Positions 9,601 to 14,505 of a stretch of 18,111 nt of DNA are shown here, piece after piece; the first letter of the stretch is position 1; each line of letters begins with the position of its first letter. The position numbers and the translations under genes are program-made. The notes beneath the pieces were generated by a model. The model made no database searches. It was given only the letters and a program-made list of their open reading frames with translations, and was not told the origin of the DNA. The DNA comes from an uncultured Planctomycetaceae bacterium (GTDB lineage: Bacteria > Planctomycetota > Planctomycetia > Pirellulales > Pirellulaceae), in contig CAIXSC010000299.1 in NCBI GenBank assembly GCA_903921945.1, forward strand, positions 1 to 18,111, given 5' to 3'.

Positions 9601-9798
9601 GGAGGCCGTGAGTATCTTTTCCGCACGCCGCGTGGCGAGTTGGAAATCAGCGCGTACGCGGTGTCGCGGCCGCTAGCCGAACGAGCTTGGCGATTGGCAG
9701 CGCTGGTCGCAGTCGTGGTTGTGGTGGGCGGTCCCTGGTTTTGGGCGAGTCGGCGGTTGTCGTCAAGGCGCGGGGCCGTCGTTCGCGTAAACTCGTAG
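613..9798 (+). CDS. Giant (3,061 aa) exported membrane protein made of two homologous halves, function unknown
   Basis: I do not recognise a named family. The N-terminus is a long basic n-region with a hydrophobic core at about residues 42-57 and possible cleavage after APA63. ATG 706 (Met32) would give a shorter, conventional signal peptide. The first half has a beta-rich ectodomain (~120-1040), a Gly/Met-rich tract (~1175-1216) and hydrophobic helices at ~1417-1437, 1444-1463 and 1472-1495. A basic loop follows, then a signal-like helix at ~1577-1595 ending near LQAEE. The second half repeats the plan and ends in one helix (~3026-3045) with a basic tail. Matching pairs are YSG199/YSA1691, FRFRLPANFEV384/FAFLLPADYQV1912, LPAGAVLW984/LPAGATLW2457 and SLPFDF1379/SLDVDL2989. 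Positive-inside charges agree with both ectodomains lying outside the cytoplasm. A Gln/Arg/Glu-rich, probably helical region spans ~2620-2770. Regulation appears to be by coupling to the upstream gene. A scaffold, adhesion or envelope role is only a guess. Confidence 0.9.
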   Translation: MNSSNSFRRVRWTERTHSIRDAACSGSVAYCMPGTRFLSSRALGAIASMLWAVAALGTQRAPAQQPTNPAANSFRFQAVAQQASQAPQAPSTPSSPSSSSPSAAPSSAAGAVQPQGMAKAPIVVRELFVPFREINALLERAPERVFLERVEFEKLLVLARQADARRNADATPNTNAATSTSTNTNPNAPVGATLVAADYSGTFFEGRARIAGTLSIESASEGWQAVTLEMPGMTLRAAALAGQPAALGDAGPGKVIVFVQGRGRHTLTLDMAAPLESSAALQTLAGHLPLAPASRLRLAVPGNVEVKSGAAVVSREVDAAANVTRFELLPAATEALVLTLNNRQLAEQRLVIARGVLVDELTAGYERLHVTMALRIVRGAADGFRFRLPANFEVTEVKSPQLSRWSVTAADNTLDVRLAEAARDQVTIEIVATRPGPAPIDWTFPRLEPLDVAGHSAVLGVLAEQPRQVQSLESTGLLPIDLGVLAKALPATVATVDPTAPLVRPIAAFYAPQTGYSLRSQFKLPEPRVLATGNLLLQLSPQLWRVAGNWGLVPETDRLFSVPFTAPAGWTITTVTGGDGKPLPFEVADAGSGRQRVRVTLPHAVAPGSAATVSFVAERSPDGWLGEWKSPRYAFDYPVFAVVGAAREDGALAIQTSDDFQVTPRDADAFRGLAPLDDNEKPNFGWAGVPTALAYRYAAHPYAASFEVERIAARMTAHTHAFLKLDTAVTQARYELRFELREGKTSRLEIDLPADTPDAISIQGLRGTVVKEFGIAPATTTATTPATAATSKSIRATNTPGSDTDDQRGIKTDGTEQGKGTGKEWRRWWVQLAAPATQDAHVAIEFPQPLPEAGVASATWQLPIARAAPSSVAYQSGFVAVEGSAELDIAVKINETGPGKPRKVDIGELAGADYVVGKRLLGAFGYVGETPELTVDMQRRDPHGLPTAIVQRAELVTLLSGNGKVLSVARYALRIRSSFLELRLPAGAVLWAAQVDGRPMAPQRVEVDGETALLLSFPADPVSQRDLQVVYEQPSGSMASRGRIDTAAPALFLRDDAGRGTARVLEAELLWKVRLPTGYRVAARGGNVFPDDSDPVTRNLFALRRAPWINVASAAATLTKDAADWSDSLDLHPFRRLMPTASFIRSFANVDSRSYTLNAAPAPGIAPMAEPFSGGMGGIGGMGGMGGMGGGGGGMGGPMSGSAGGPMGGMMPPGMGLRVDSEMGNAEMDEKAESSLAPGMPARRAGTFRGGFGDAAVSKSVPRFSAPADAPAEEAAPGKPRRPNREKESLELSDKLGETTSGQKELASKADRSRDDALSLGRDAAVDPQAALAASELGQQGGDRSSSKGGERSGGPTEPSFDELTASDDELWALEGVRSLPFDFASFLDPRGGDMLSLRSLGHQPRLDLSVVHQPSLVALSWTLAILLVGWGVVQTKAAATTRLRWLVAGFLATATAPLLTPWNYELGTLADYLFGSLAVLTAWYVLESATRWFVRWLARRQVASVCQQRIAQCVHACRQSLPLQVMGGRGLRTSRIQTASGNVGADDLRGTDGEVGTVSSHVTGSTPSTQANQARLMLWPLFLATALVFGWGTLRHSSLQAEEPTTKSPVTATTPASPGDRDDNAGPPVTLPPDAILVPFDHEDPRGIEKAEKVIVPYTQYVELWKRAYPDRKSRELPPPTPFAWAGADYSARLASSGDLLINGVLRVNVLGDGPVEVPLALAGGVLVSAEVDGQPARLRSVQPPSGPKQVPAGMPANALPSPLSNAPAGMPPLPPPLATLLLSGGGEKRIVLALRMKQTSRGGVRLVQAQLPAVPAASLDLIAPEARTEVVVGAGAAAIRFETKAVDERLEAALPRDGSLTLQWRPQVSQGEVDRSLATTSDAEVDVREDAIRVVWRTRLEFRGGQRDAFAFLLPADYQVERVLGENVKGWQEKAGPAAPRVDVSLLKAATDREELTLILSRRVGIEFGKPSSYPLPAVAAEGAALQQGTVHLRRSIGLDVRVADLRGLTRAELPGESLSERVQAVELSPLGLRSVESLRFQTGVYSGRLEVAPLPSDATAELRSVLRLDERQSSLETQLMVRSPAKPLYQIRVELPAGLEIELVRSPAPLEWSIVETAGKRTLLALLGAGQRGEVSVTIRGRLPALTGQRLALPRLAIADVTSQESDWAVLADPSFDVRPEQLRSCEPVLLDRVSGWLRPEQRQLARLALQCRGSDYSGVLFLAPRESRVASIAVANVRVTGRSIAETILIDARIEEAGIRQFVFTLPAWLRDARISAPLLRRKTIEPLEKTDDIADADGRVRVKLDLQDEVIGQFRVLIEHDRLVTDDLQPAPIPTIETGRTEQRFVTLESLGRDELVVEGPSGLEPLTRQQQAWGKLAALLGENILMAYQVTGDSVAPRLTYRPQKREAVQTAGARIALSETEIVVDAAGAYRAKQTYHVDNGTEQFLVVELPAGATLWTAVVAGSPERPQRADDLADNTGAKGKAVAPNAAKNSPTVAANAPKKDTNKDSVQAAGSGSAGSGSAASAASIVTATGATLVRIPLVKTAAGDLDYPVVLTYGGKMPDLGAWSAVRFPFLKTRNVNVELSRVRLRLPETHQWPWFEGTLGQVRQQAEYEASWLEYQTGRIRKLLDTLASSKQDALTRMRSQSNLKQLGMAVERFQTADIPAARDNEEYSRNYSAFNSALEQSRRTIEQEAQADAELSRQLAVDNRERLNGLFFQQENRRARNVVNQLDANFADSGRRADSGDEFDLRWFEANGLGSAAPMNRVLLEDRAGADGKARESKDGKGEGKPAVGQQFEQLQELRKSLGQRQNLAIDGAVPQGDAAKDTGPGRDGGPVSQSAAGGKGKRSGRAVDTENEVRQRYRQQLDNQQLQAMPQATQSPLANGMILPSPSGAANMPATAPPQSQLAVPGAAGMPGGMPGMPGVAGMPGASERPESPRMPPKPGEPAVTGRLAGGLAGEQAGAMPEQAMAEDAGILTSLDVDLPSGGREYLFRTPRGELEISAYAVSRPLAERAWRLAALVAVVVVVGGPWFWASRRLSSRRGAVVRVNS
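4132..4260 (+). repeat. Gly/Met-rich low-complexity coding tract
   Basis: A tandem GGM/GGI/GGG triplet-residue run (about residues 1174-1216 of the giant protein) is encoded by a 9-bp-like repeat of GGCGGCATG variants. It ends in a Met/Pro-rich stretch. It sits between the first ectodomain and the first transmembrane cluster. A shorter MPG-type run (bases ~9385-9440) holds the equivalent place in the second half. Confidence 0.85.
5220..5248 (+). repeat. Possible degenerate dispersed repeat in the junction between the two halves
   Basis: The stretch beginning CATACAAAC, followed by AAGCG and a CGTGGG-like end, resembles from memory a short dispersed element (ATACAAACTCGAAGCGCAAG type) seen between genes in Pirellula-like planctomycetes. 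It lies in the low-hydrophobicity loop between the third helix of the first half and the signal-like helix of the second half. The resemblance is partial and I could not search for it. Confidence 0.3.
8169..8202 (+). repeat. 15-bp direct repeat encoding a Gly/Ser/Ala linker
   Basis: Two exact 15-bp copies (GGCCGGAAGCGGGTC) and a 4-base start of a third encode a flexible AGSGS-type linker in the second half of the giant protein. It lies downstream of the LPAGATLW motif and is probably an inter-strand or inter-domain loop insertion. Confidence 0.85.
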
Positions 9799-9803
9799 GC
9801 CCC

Positions 9804-9811
9804 AAAGGAGG
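9804..9811 (+). promoter_or_regulatory. Shine-Dalgarno sequence of the HAD phosphatase gene
   Basis: AAAGGAGG lies 9 nt before GTG 9821 in the 22-nt gap after the giant gene. It supports the GTG as the true start. Confidence 0.85.
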
Positions 9812-9820
9812 CTTGCTGAC

Positions 9821-10486
9821 GTGACGATCCCCGAACCGCTTCGCGCCGTGGTGTTCGACCTGGATGGCCTCATGTTCAACACAGAGGCGCTGTACCACGA
9901 CGTCGGCGCGGAATTGCTGCGTCGACGCGGCCACCAGCTAACCCAGGAACTGCTGAACCAGATGATGGGACGGCCGAGTCCGATCGCGCTGCGGATCATG
10001 ATCGACTGGCATTCGCTCGATGCGACGCCCGAGCAGTTGCAGCGAGAGACCGACGAGATCTTCCACGAAATCCTTGCCACTCGGTTGGCCCCAATGCCGG
10101 GGCTCGAACGGCTGCTCGAAACGCTGGAACGCGCCGACCGTCCCAAGGCGATCGCGACCAGCAGCCGTCGGTCATTCGTGGCGAATGTGCTTGGCCGATA
10201 CGGCTGGGAACCGCGTTTTCAGTTCATTCTGACAGCCGAGGATGTCACTCACGGCAAGCCGCACCCCGAAATCTACCTGACAGCAGCCGACCGGTTAGGC
10301 GTCGCGCCGCACCAAACCCTGGTGTTGGAGGACAGCCAAAACGGCTGCCGCGCCGCCGTCGCCGCCGGCGCGTACGCGGTCGCGGTCCCCGGCGATCACA
10401 GCAGGCATCACGACTTCACGGGTGCTCGCCACATCGCCAATACGCTCGCCGATCCCCACATCTACGCCGCGCTGGGGCTCCATTGA
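9821..10486 (+). CDS. HAD-superfamily hydrolase, beta-phosphoglucomutase/phosphatase-like
   Basis: This 221-residue cytoplasmic protein has all four HAD motifs. Motif I is DLDGLMFNTE, with nucleophile Asp13 and acid/base Asp15. Motif II is Ser114 in IATSSRR. Motif III is Lys146 in HGKPHPEIY. Motif IV is Glu170-Asp171 in VLEDSQNG. A helical cap (~22-90) sits between motifs I and II, as in subfamily I enzymes of the beta-phosphoglucomutase, phosphoglycolate phosphatase and sugar-phosphate phosphatase group. Mg-dependent phosphoryl transfer through a phospho-aspartate is known for the family. The substrate cannot be read from sequence. The length is usual. Start GTG 9821 has a strong Shine-Dalgarno. 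It lies 22 nt after the giant gene and is probably co-transcribed with it, although no functional link is obvious. Confidence 0.93.
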   Translation: MTIPEPLRAVVFDLDGLMFNTEALYHDVGAELLRRRGHQLTQELLNQMMGRPSPIALRIMIDWHSLDATPEQLQRETDEIFHEILATRLAPMPGLERLLETLERADRPKAIATSSRRSFVANVLGRYGWEPRFQFILTAEDVTHGKPHPEIYLTAADRLGVAPHQTLVLEDSQNGCRAAVAAGAYAVAVPGDHSRHHDFTGARHIANTLADPHIYAALGLH

Positions 10487-10520
10487 TTCCATCCGCTTCG
10501 CTTCCACCCAGCGTTCTCTT

Positions 10521-10537
10521 TCGCCGCCGCGCGGCGA
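10521..10537. terminator. GC-rich hairpin in convergent gap (weak terminator candidate)
   Basis: TCGCCG and CGGCGA form a 6-bp stem, 7 bp with one further C-G pair, in the gap between the convergent HAD and cytochrome genes. No U-tract follows on either strand, so an intrinsic terminator is not demonstrated. Confidence 0.25.
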
Positions 10538-10577
10538 GCCGCGTGCCGTCGATCCCCTGATGTTTGGGCGAAGTGCC

Positions 10578-10593
10578 TAGCGATTTTTCGCTA
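10578..10593. terminator. TAGCGA-TTTT-TCGCTA hairpin in convergent gap (weak terminator candidate)
   Basis: A perfect 6-bp stem with a TTTT loop lies 10 bases beyond the stop of the minus-strand cytochrome-like gene and ~90 bases beyond the HAD stop. It could work on either strand, but there is no run of T after the stem, so only the position supports a terminator. Confidence 0.3.
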
Positions 10594-10603
10594 CCGGTCG
10601 AGG

Positions 10604-12103
10604 TCAGCGGGGCAGCAAACCGGGTTTGGTTTGCTGCAAGATCGAGCGGATCGCGCGACGATCGTCGGTCGAAAGATGGCCAAACTTGCCGACCGATGTC
10701 CCCTGCGCACCCTGTCTAGCGGTGCCGACGGATACGTTGGAGCCATCGTTTCTGTTGGCTGCGTCGTTGCCGGCGGCTGCGTCGTTTCCAGCGGCTACGT
10801 CGTTTCCGGCGGCCGACAAGACTTCGTCCAGACGTTTACCGACCAGCGCTTTCGTATCTTTCGGCAGACTGTCGAACGCCGTCGAGTAGATCAAAGGACT
10901 GCACGGAAACTTGAAGAGCCGCGTGCGCAGGTCGAGTTCGCGAAGCGATCGACCTTGGTCATCGCGCGGACCCTGCCGCGAGTACCTTGTCGCGAAATCC
11001 GAACTGCCCCGAACCGGCCCCGCCAGCTTCGCTTCGTCGACCATCAACAACGCCTCGACCAATTGCTCGCTGGCGCTCGCGATACGCCGTATGGACGTCT
11101 CTGAGCGTGTGCCCTCGGGACGGTCGAGCGCTTTGTTCATCATGGCGTCGTACGCCAGCGATTGACGCGCTTCGAAACTCGCCTTCGTGATGCGGTTATG
11201 CACGAGCGTCTGATGTTCCAACACCAGGAGCGCGACCAGATCGCTGTGCGGCGAAAGATAGGCATCCGTGTCAAAACGGCCGTCCAACGACTCGACGTTC
11301 TGTCCCGCTGCGTTGTCGACGGGCTCTACCACTCGACGACCGTCAATCAACAGATTCCCCAAGTGCTTCTGTTCACCGTGAGTGCCCGTCACGTACCAGC
11401 CTCCCCATCGCTGCTCGAATGGAGTCGTATGATCGACCGTTCGACTACCCGCCGAGAGAATAGGCGTGCCCGTCCGATCCACATACAGCGAACGCACCAA
11501 GTGGCCCGGAACTCCATCCGTTCGCGAAGAACTGTGACACACCAAGCAGTTGTCGGCACGTCGCTCGAATCGCACCGGTTGTTCGGGATCTTGATCTAGA
11601 GTGTAGAAAACCGTGCCTAGGGCGGGATCGACGGCGGAGACCTCGAGCACATCGCCGTTCTGACAATAGCCGATGTAGATATCGTCATTGAAGTAAATCG
11701 CTCGCGGGGTCCGTGGCGAAATCCTCGCCAGTTGCAAGCTGGTCTTGGAAAACACCAGGGTCTGCGAATCGACCGGCACTTCCAACGCCTTCAGGACATC
11801 GCCGAGATACCCCCAAGGCGCCGCATGTTTCAAGGACAACTCGCCGGAATCCAACCGAGCCTGCAACCGCGTGACCCGGTTCGCCGCCGCCGCCGTGCTG
11901 TACGAAATCGGCGGCCGCTCGTAGGCGTCATCCGCGGCAACTTGCTCGGACACCGATGTGGCCACCCCGATCGCGCCGCACACAAGCAAAACGCCGGCGG
12001 CCTGAAGCATGAACCGACCTGCGATCGCTCGATGCGACACGACACGGCGTCGAGCCGATCCACCGCTCGCATGATCGAACTTCCCGTTACTCATTGTGCT
12101 CAT
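10604..12103 (-). CDS. Exported single-haem c-type cytochrome-like protein, family not recognised
   Basis: The protein has 499 residues from ATG 12103, which has a G-rich Shine-Dalgarno-like run 6 nt upstream. ATG 12094 is an alternative. The frame stays open to 12640 through the preceding gene, but that part is spurious. The N-terminus has an RRR n-region and a hydrophobic segment (~33-50), followed by VAADD, so it is a signal peptide or membrane anchor. One haem-binding motif, CLVCH, lies at 186-190 in a context (NCLVCHSSSRTDG) typical of c-type haem sites. The rest is probably a family-specific domain, with WGGWYVTGTHG soon after and several His residues (SPHSD, LEHQTLVHNR) that could serve as ligands. 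A Gly-Asn-Asp repeat precedes a short conserved-looking C-terminal helix. A role in periplasmic electron transfer or haem-based sensing is inferred. It follows an NsrR-like regulator by 89 nt, so a nitrosative or redox link is plausible but unproven. Confidence 0.8.
   Translation of the reverse strand: MSTMSNGKFDHASGGSARRRVVSHRAIAGRFMLQAAGVLLVCGAIGVATSVSEQVAADDAYERPPISYSTAAAANRVTRLQARLDSGELSLKHAAPWGYLGDVLKALEVPVDSQTLVFSKTSLQLARISPRTPRAIYFNDDIYIGYCQNGDVLEVSAVDPALGTVFYTLDQDPEQPVRFERRADNCLVCHSSSRTDGVPGHLVRSLYVDRTGTPILSAGSRTVDHTTPFEQRWGGWYVTGTHGEQKHLGNLLIDGRRVVEPVDNAAGQNVESLDGRFDTDAYLSPHSDLVALLVLEHQTLVHNRITKASFEARQSLAYDAMMNKALDRPEGTRSETSIRRIASASEQLVEALLMVDEAKLAGPVRGSSDFATRYSRQGPRDDQGRSLRELDLRTRLFKFPCSPLIYSTAFDSLPKDTKALVGKRLDEVLSAAGNDVAAGNDAAAGNDAANRNDGSNVSVGTARQGAQGTSVGKFGHLSTDDRRAIRSILQQTKPGLLPR
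10758..10811 (-). repeat. Three 18-bp coding repeats in the cytochrome-like gene
   Basis: Three near-identical 18-bp units encode A-G-N-D-[VA]-A near the C-terminus, before a conserved-looking final segment. They give a short flexible linker. The units differ at only one or two bases, which suggests recent expansion. Confidence 0.85.
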
Positions 12104-12142
12104 CGCGATCCCCCCGGAAGCCGACACCGATAACACACACCG

Positions 12143-12150
12143 TTTCGAAA
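12143..12150. promoter_or_regulatory. TTTCGAAA palindrome upstream of the cytochrome-like gene
   Basis: An 8-bp perfect palindrome lies in an AT-richer part of the 89-nt gap between the regulator and the cytochrome-like gene, about 40 nt before ATG 12103. It could be a regulatory site, but it is short enough to be chance. Confidence 0.25.
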
Positions 12151-12192
12151 TACTTGGAACCCCATCGGAAGTGCCCGACCGAATGTCTCCCC

Positions 12193-12627
12193 TCACGACG
12201 GTCGTGACGGATCCAGGGCGGTGAGCTGCCGGCGAGTGGGCAGGACGTCCGCCAACGTCATCGATGCCAAATATTCGACTTGGCGCCGTTCGGCTTCGGC
12301 GAGCACTCCTTTCAATTTGCAAAACCGTTCGATGACGCAGACGTTTTGCGTCGCGATGCACTCCAAGAGATGCAGCGAGCCTTCGAAGGCCTGCACGACT
12401 TCGGCAATCGTGATCTCCGCGGGTTCGCGGCATAGCTCGATACCGCCGCCAACGCCCCGCACGCTGCGGACATAGCCGAGTCGCGCGAGTTGGTTCACGA
12501 CCTTGGCGACATGCGTTTTGGAGATGCCGAACAGGGTCGCGACGTCGTCGATGGTCGCCCGCTCGCGGCGCGTCGCCAGATACATCAGCGTGCGCAGCGC
12601 GTAATCGGTTTGCAGGGAAAACCGCAC
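12193..12627 (-). CDS. nsrR: Rrf2-family transcriptional regulator, NsrR-like (Fe-S nitric oxide sensor)
   Basis: This 144-residue protein starts at GTG 12627 (RFSLQTDYALRTLMYLA), with GGAGG just upstream. An upstream ATG at 12699 would add a non-conserved N-terminus. Residues ~25-65 form the winged helix-turn-helix (VATLFGISKTHVAKVVNQL, then the wing VRGVGGGIEL). Cys90, Cys97 and Cys103 (ECIATQNVC, then VIERFC) precede KLKGVLAEA and TLADVL. This is the layout of NsrR, whose three Cys and Asp8 bind an Fe-S cluster that reacts with nitric oxide. Asp8 is present here. IscR and RirA also have three Cys but match the C-terminal part less well by eye. It lies between the GTPase gene (87 nt upstream) and the cytochrome-like gene (89 nt downstream). 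A candidate operator lies immediately upstream, which suggests autoregulation and control of the cytochrome-like gene. The symbol reflects resemblance, not proof. Confidence 0.85.
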   Translation of the reverse strand: MRFSLQTDYALRTLMYLATRRERATIDDVATLFGISKTHVAKVVNQLARLGYVRSVRGVGGGIELCREPAEITIAEVVQAFEGSLHLLECIATQNVCVIERFCKLKGVLAEAERRQVEYLASMTLADVLPTRRQLTALDPSRPS

Positions 12628-12658
12628 AACCCGCCTCCATCCGTCCAACCTAGGGCCA

Positions 12659-12683
12659 AAACATGAACATCTCATGCATGTTT
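12659..12683. promoter_or_regulatory. Candidate NsrR-type operator upstream of the Rrf2 gene
   Basis: A 25-bp imperfect inverted repeat has perfect 7-bp arms (AAACATG / CATGTTT) and an 11-bp centre. It is AT-rich in a GC-rich gap, 32 nt before GTG 12627. On the minus strand the first half-site reads AACATGCAT, close to the published NsrR half-site AAGATGCATTT. By hand, about 15 of 22 non-central positions agree with the proteobacterial NsrR dyad. It is well placed for autorepression. Confidence 0.55.
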
Positions 12684-12714
12684 GAGTCCAGCGTCGCACG
12701 AAGCGGCCCCGCTG

Positions 12715-14472
12715 TCAAGCAAAAGCGAAACGGCTCCTCCAGAGCGAACGACCGATGTTCGCGAACTGGCGCCAGAGGTGCTGAATGCGCTCGCGATCCC
12801 AGTCATGATGGAGATGACGCAGCAGGGAGCACGCCTTGGCCTCTCCGAGACGCGCGGCGATCGCGGGCAACAGGAATTCCTCGAAGCCGTAAACGCGTCC
12901 GCGCGCGAAATCGCCGCACACCGGAACGACAGCGGCGACTCGTGCGCCCAGCAATTCCGCGTTGTACTCGACCGCGTCGTGAATCGCGGTTTCCTTGGGT
13001 CGCTGGGGGTTCCGCCAATCGTAGGGCGGCGACCACTCCAAGACAGGGCGTAAGCCGTCGATATGAGTCAGCACGGCGATCACGGGCGGCAATTTGCGCT
13101 CCGGGCGGCTCGCGAACGCCGCCCGCACGGCGTCGAGCATTTCCAGGTCGCGGTTGCGCGCCGGTTGTGTCGCATCCAACACAAGCAAGACGATATCCGA
13201 GCCGGTCGCCGCGTCTTGAATCTCTTCCAACATTCCCGTCGTTAGTCCATCATCGCCGTAGCCGGGCGAATCGAGTAGCGAAAAGTCGACCGTGGACCCC
13301 GGCAAAGTCGCTCGGTGCCGTCGGATGGAGCTGGTGCAAGGCACGACATCGACATGCGCTCCCGCTTGGCCCAGCAACGCGTTGATCAAACTGGATTTTC
13401 CCGCTTTGGCTTGACCCAACACGAGTAAACGCACCGACTCGCTATCGGCGGTCTCCCTATGCTCTTCGCCATCGGACTGGGAATCGCTGACGACCAGCTC
13501 GCCGAGCTCGCCGGGATCGCCGGGCTCGACGGCTGGTACGCCATCATCGAGCTTGCTTCCCATCCGTGTTGTGGGGACGCGGGAGGATGCATTCGCTAGG
13601 ACACTGGATGCGGCCTCCCCCGCAGGCCGCGGCGCGCGAGATCGCTCGGCGTTGCCCAGCGGTTCGCGCCCCGCGTTTCCATCCGAGCATGTTGGCGCAG
13701 GCGTCGGATCGCTCGAACCGAATCGACGCTGAGCCGCAAGATAGTGATCCGCCCCGCGCCGCAGTCGCCCGCTATGGACTTCAATCAGGTAGAAGCCGGC
13801 TCTCTGAAGGAAGACAGCGTGGAAGCCAGCAAGCAATCCGGCTTGAAGGTCGCCTGTCGCGGCATCCATGCTCGCTTTGGTCACCAGTTTTCGCACGATG
13901 TCGGCCGGATTCAGCAAAATGCTACCGATCCACCAAGCACGGCTCGCCAGTTTCGCCCATCGCGGCGCTTGCGCCACGAGCCGCCAGTGATCGATACGCA
14001 TCAGGTGGCTACCGGGCACATAGTCGCGTACCCATTGGGACGTGTCACGCAAGGCCAACTCGGCCGCCGCCATGATCTCCGGCACCGTGAGCGGCCCCAG
14101 TGGATCGGCCGCCTGTGGATGGTAGTGCCGCGCGATTTCCAGCGCCAGTTCCTGCGCGGCGGTCAAGTGGAAGTGCGGGTCGAGCATCCTGTTGGCGTCG
14201 ATTTCGCCGGCTCGTTCCGCTCGCGCAAGCACGAGCCGCCACGCTGACTCGTCGCGAGCCGTCCAATGCGTGGGAGGCGGAGTGTCGACAGCCGCCGGTT
14301 TGGGCAACCAACGGCGTCCAAGCCACCAAGCCACGGTCCAGCACAGCGGCACGATCCACGCAAAGTAGCCAACGCCGCCCAATCGCCATACCGCGTATCC
14401 CGTCCACGCGGCATAGAAAGCCAGAGGCAAAGCCACCAGCACGGCGAGCAGAATCACTTGCCAGCGTTTCAT
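12715..14472 (-). CDS. Membrane-anchored predicted GTPase
   Basis: The protein has 585 residues. Two hydrophobic helices (~6-29 and ~34-52) anchor the N-terminus. A largely helical region follows (~65-240; segment RAWWIGSILLNPADIVRKL). Residues ~245-345 are a low-complexity, Pro/Ser/Asp/Glu-rich linker. The G domain then starts with P-loop GQAKAGKSS (Gly353, Lys359, Ser360), G3 DSPGYG (Asp401) and a G4-like THID (Thr469-Asp472). This resembles the Era-like predicted GTPases of COG3596/COG3597 type, which couple GTP hydrolysis to unknown membrane functions. G4 has THID instead of NKxD, as in several such families. ATG 14472 opens the frame directly at the membrane helix. The Shine-Dalgarno is weak. 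The gene follows the SGNH-LRR gene by 33 nt, so the two are probably co-transcribed. The low-complexity insertion between the membrane part and the G domain is unusual. Confidence 0.88.
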   Translation of the reverse strand: MKRWQVILLAVLVALPLAFYAAWTGYAVWRLGGVGYFAWIVPLCWTVAWWLGRRWLPKPAAVDTPPPTHWTARDESAWRLVLARAERAGEIDANRMLDPHFHLTAAQELALEIARHYHPQAADPLGPLTVPEIMAAAELALRDTSQWVRDYVPGSHLMRIDHWRLVAQAPRWAKLASRAWWIGSILLNPADIVRKLVTKASMDAATGDLQAGLLAGFHAVFLQRAGFYLIEVHSGRLRRGADHYLAAQRRFGSSDPTPAPTCSDGNAGREPLGNAERSRAPRPAGEAASSVLANASSRVPTTRMGSKLDDGVPAVEPGDPGELGELVVSDSQSDGEEHRETADSESVRLLVLGQAKAGKSSLINALLGQAGAHVDVVPCTSSIRRHRATLPGSTVDFSLLDSPGYGDDGLTTGMLEEIQDAATGSDIVLLVLDATQPARNRDLEMLDAVRAAFASRPERKLPPVIAVLTHIDGLRPVLEWSPPYDWRNPQRPKETAIHDAVEYNAELLGARVAAVVPVCGDFARGRVYGFEEFLLPAIAARLGEAKACSLLRHLHHDWDRERIQHLWRQFANIGRSLWRSRFAFA

Positions 14473-14505
14473 CCGCAGTCGCCTTCATGGCCGCCTTTGG
14501 GCGGC

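Noticed and set aside
12104..12640. Frame of the cytochrome-like gene open upstream to an ATG at 12640
   Set aside because: It runs through the well-supported Rrf2 gene in another frame. The translated sequence is Arg/Ala-rich with no conserved features, and a signal-peptide start with a ribosome site exists at 12103.
12713..12718. TTGACA on the minus strand as the -35 box of the Rrf2 gene
   Set aside because: At 17 nt spacing the -10 position reads GACGCT, a poor match. The hexamer also overlaps the stop codon of the GTPase gene.
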